The notes under the pieces are model-generated. The model saw only the letters and a list, made by a program, of their open reading frames with translations, had not been told where the DNA came from and did not search any database. Made by a program: the position numbers and the translations under genes. DNA of 54,106 bases from positions 1 through 54,106 of the forward strand of contig JAEUKN010000006.1 in the NCBI GenBank assembly GCA_016794305.1, written 5' to 3'. Each line of letters opens with the position of its first letter. Position 1 is the first letter of the stretch. This document shows positions 54,003-54,106 of the stretch, piece by piece. Source of the DNA: Alphaproteobacteria bacterium (GTDB lineage Bacteria > Pseudomonadota > Alphaproteobacteria > Micavibrionales > Micavibrionaceae).

Positions 54003-54106
54003 AACCTGTTCATAATCTCTACTCTGGCTTTGGCTTTTCACGGTATTTCTGCGCTTCCTTGTCCACGTACATCTATGTACGATCCGATGCGGTTCTCGAA
54101 AAACCG
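54002..54106. mobile_element. MITE-like repeat (family 1, copy 2), cut by the window edge
   Basis: About 98 bases align with 12340-12438 with few differences and one indel, including GGCTTTTCACGGTATTTCTG and CGATCCGATGCGGTTCTCG. The inner hairpin reads CGTACA/TGTACG where copy 1 has CGTACT/AGTACG, a paired change. The right half lies outside the window. Confidence 0.75.

Overview
The window looks like a contiguous piece of an alphaproteobacterial chromosome. DUF4167 and TIGR02300 (FYDLN-acid) proteins are largely restricted to Alphaproteobacteria, and the SucA, GlnA, NuoJ-N, RuvB, MlaEF and queH-thrB-rnhA sets fit that class. Base composition is near or a little below 50% GC by eye. CheZ and the many two-part gene clusters are compatible with a deep-branching, motile lineage (Micavibrio-like or similar), but I cannot fix the order or genus. 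Nothing here is phage, plasmid or CRISPR.

Layout. 1-2784: the end of a HEPN-type gene, an MNT nucleotidyltransferase, and a FadN-type 3-hydroxyacyl-CoA dehydrogenase/enoyl-CoA hydratase. 2855-6568: cheZ, rsmD, a His/Cys-rich small protein, prmC and a DUF4167 gene. 6682-10984: a pseudokinase-like membrane protein, a small membrane protein and an M16 zinc protease. 11134-15097 (minus strand): rplA-rplK, mlaF-mlaE and grpE. 15348-18217: yebC, then a Fur-box-preceded iron uptake pair (cupredoxin plus an FTR1 permease fused to a beta-barrel domain). 18504-23681: FYDLN zinc-ribbon protein, three tandem paralogues of unknown function, and sucA. 23839-29282: GDP-fucose synthase-like gene, tRNA-Trp, glnA, class IV aminotransferase, etfA and rnd. 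29411-32384: a leader-peptide/hairpin unit, an ABC exporter and a zinc-ribbon membrane protein. 32857-33744: two AT-rich orphan genes with operator-like palindromes. 33886-36704 (minus): wrbA-queH-thrB-rnhA operon. 36928-40565: two coupled GH13 glucosidases. 40720-46261: small protein, nhaA, PBP-activator lipoprotein, rsmI, 2-hydroxyacid dehydrogenase and an exported protein. 46413-54002: nuoJKLMN and ruvB.

Most genes are housekeeping, but several classical clusters are split: rplKA without secE-nusG or rplJL-rpoBC, nuoJ-N without nuoA-I, sucA without sucB, etfA without etfB, and yebC and ruvB apart from ruvCA. Two families of short, terminally inverted, hairpin-forming intergenic repeats occur. 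One is at 12332-12477, at the right edge from 54002, and as a diverged piece at 15229. The other is at 23704-23808 and, inverted, at 40575-40680.

Best candidates for something undescribed: the three-gene paralogue block (18998-20663); the pseudokinase, membrane protein and M16 cluster; the FTR1/beta-barrel fusion with an internal ribosome binding site and signal peptide; the free-standing leader ORF with terminator-like hairpin at 29411-29486; and the paired palindromes at 32667-32717. All calls come from reading the sequence; no database search was run.
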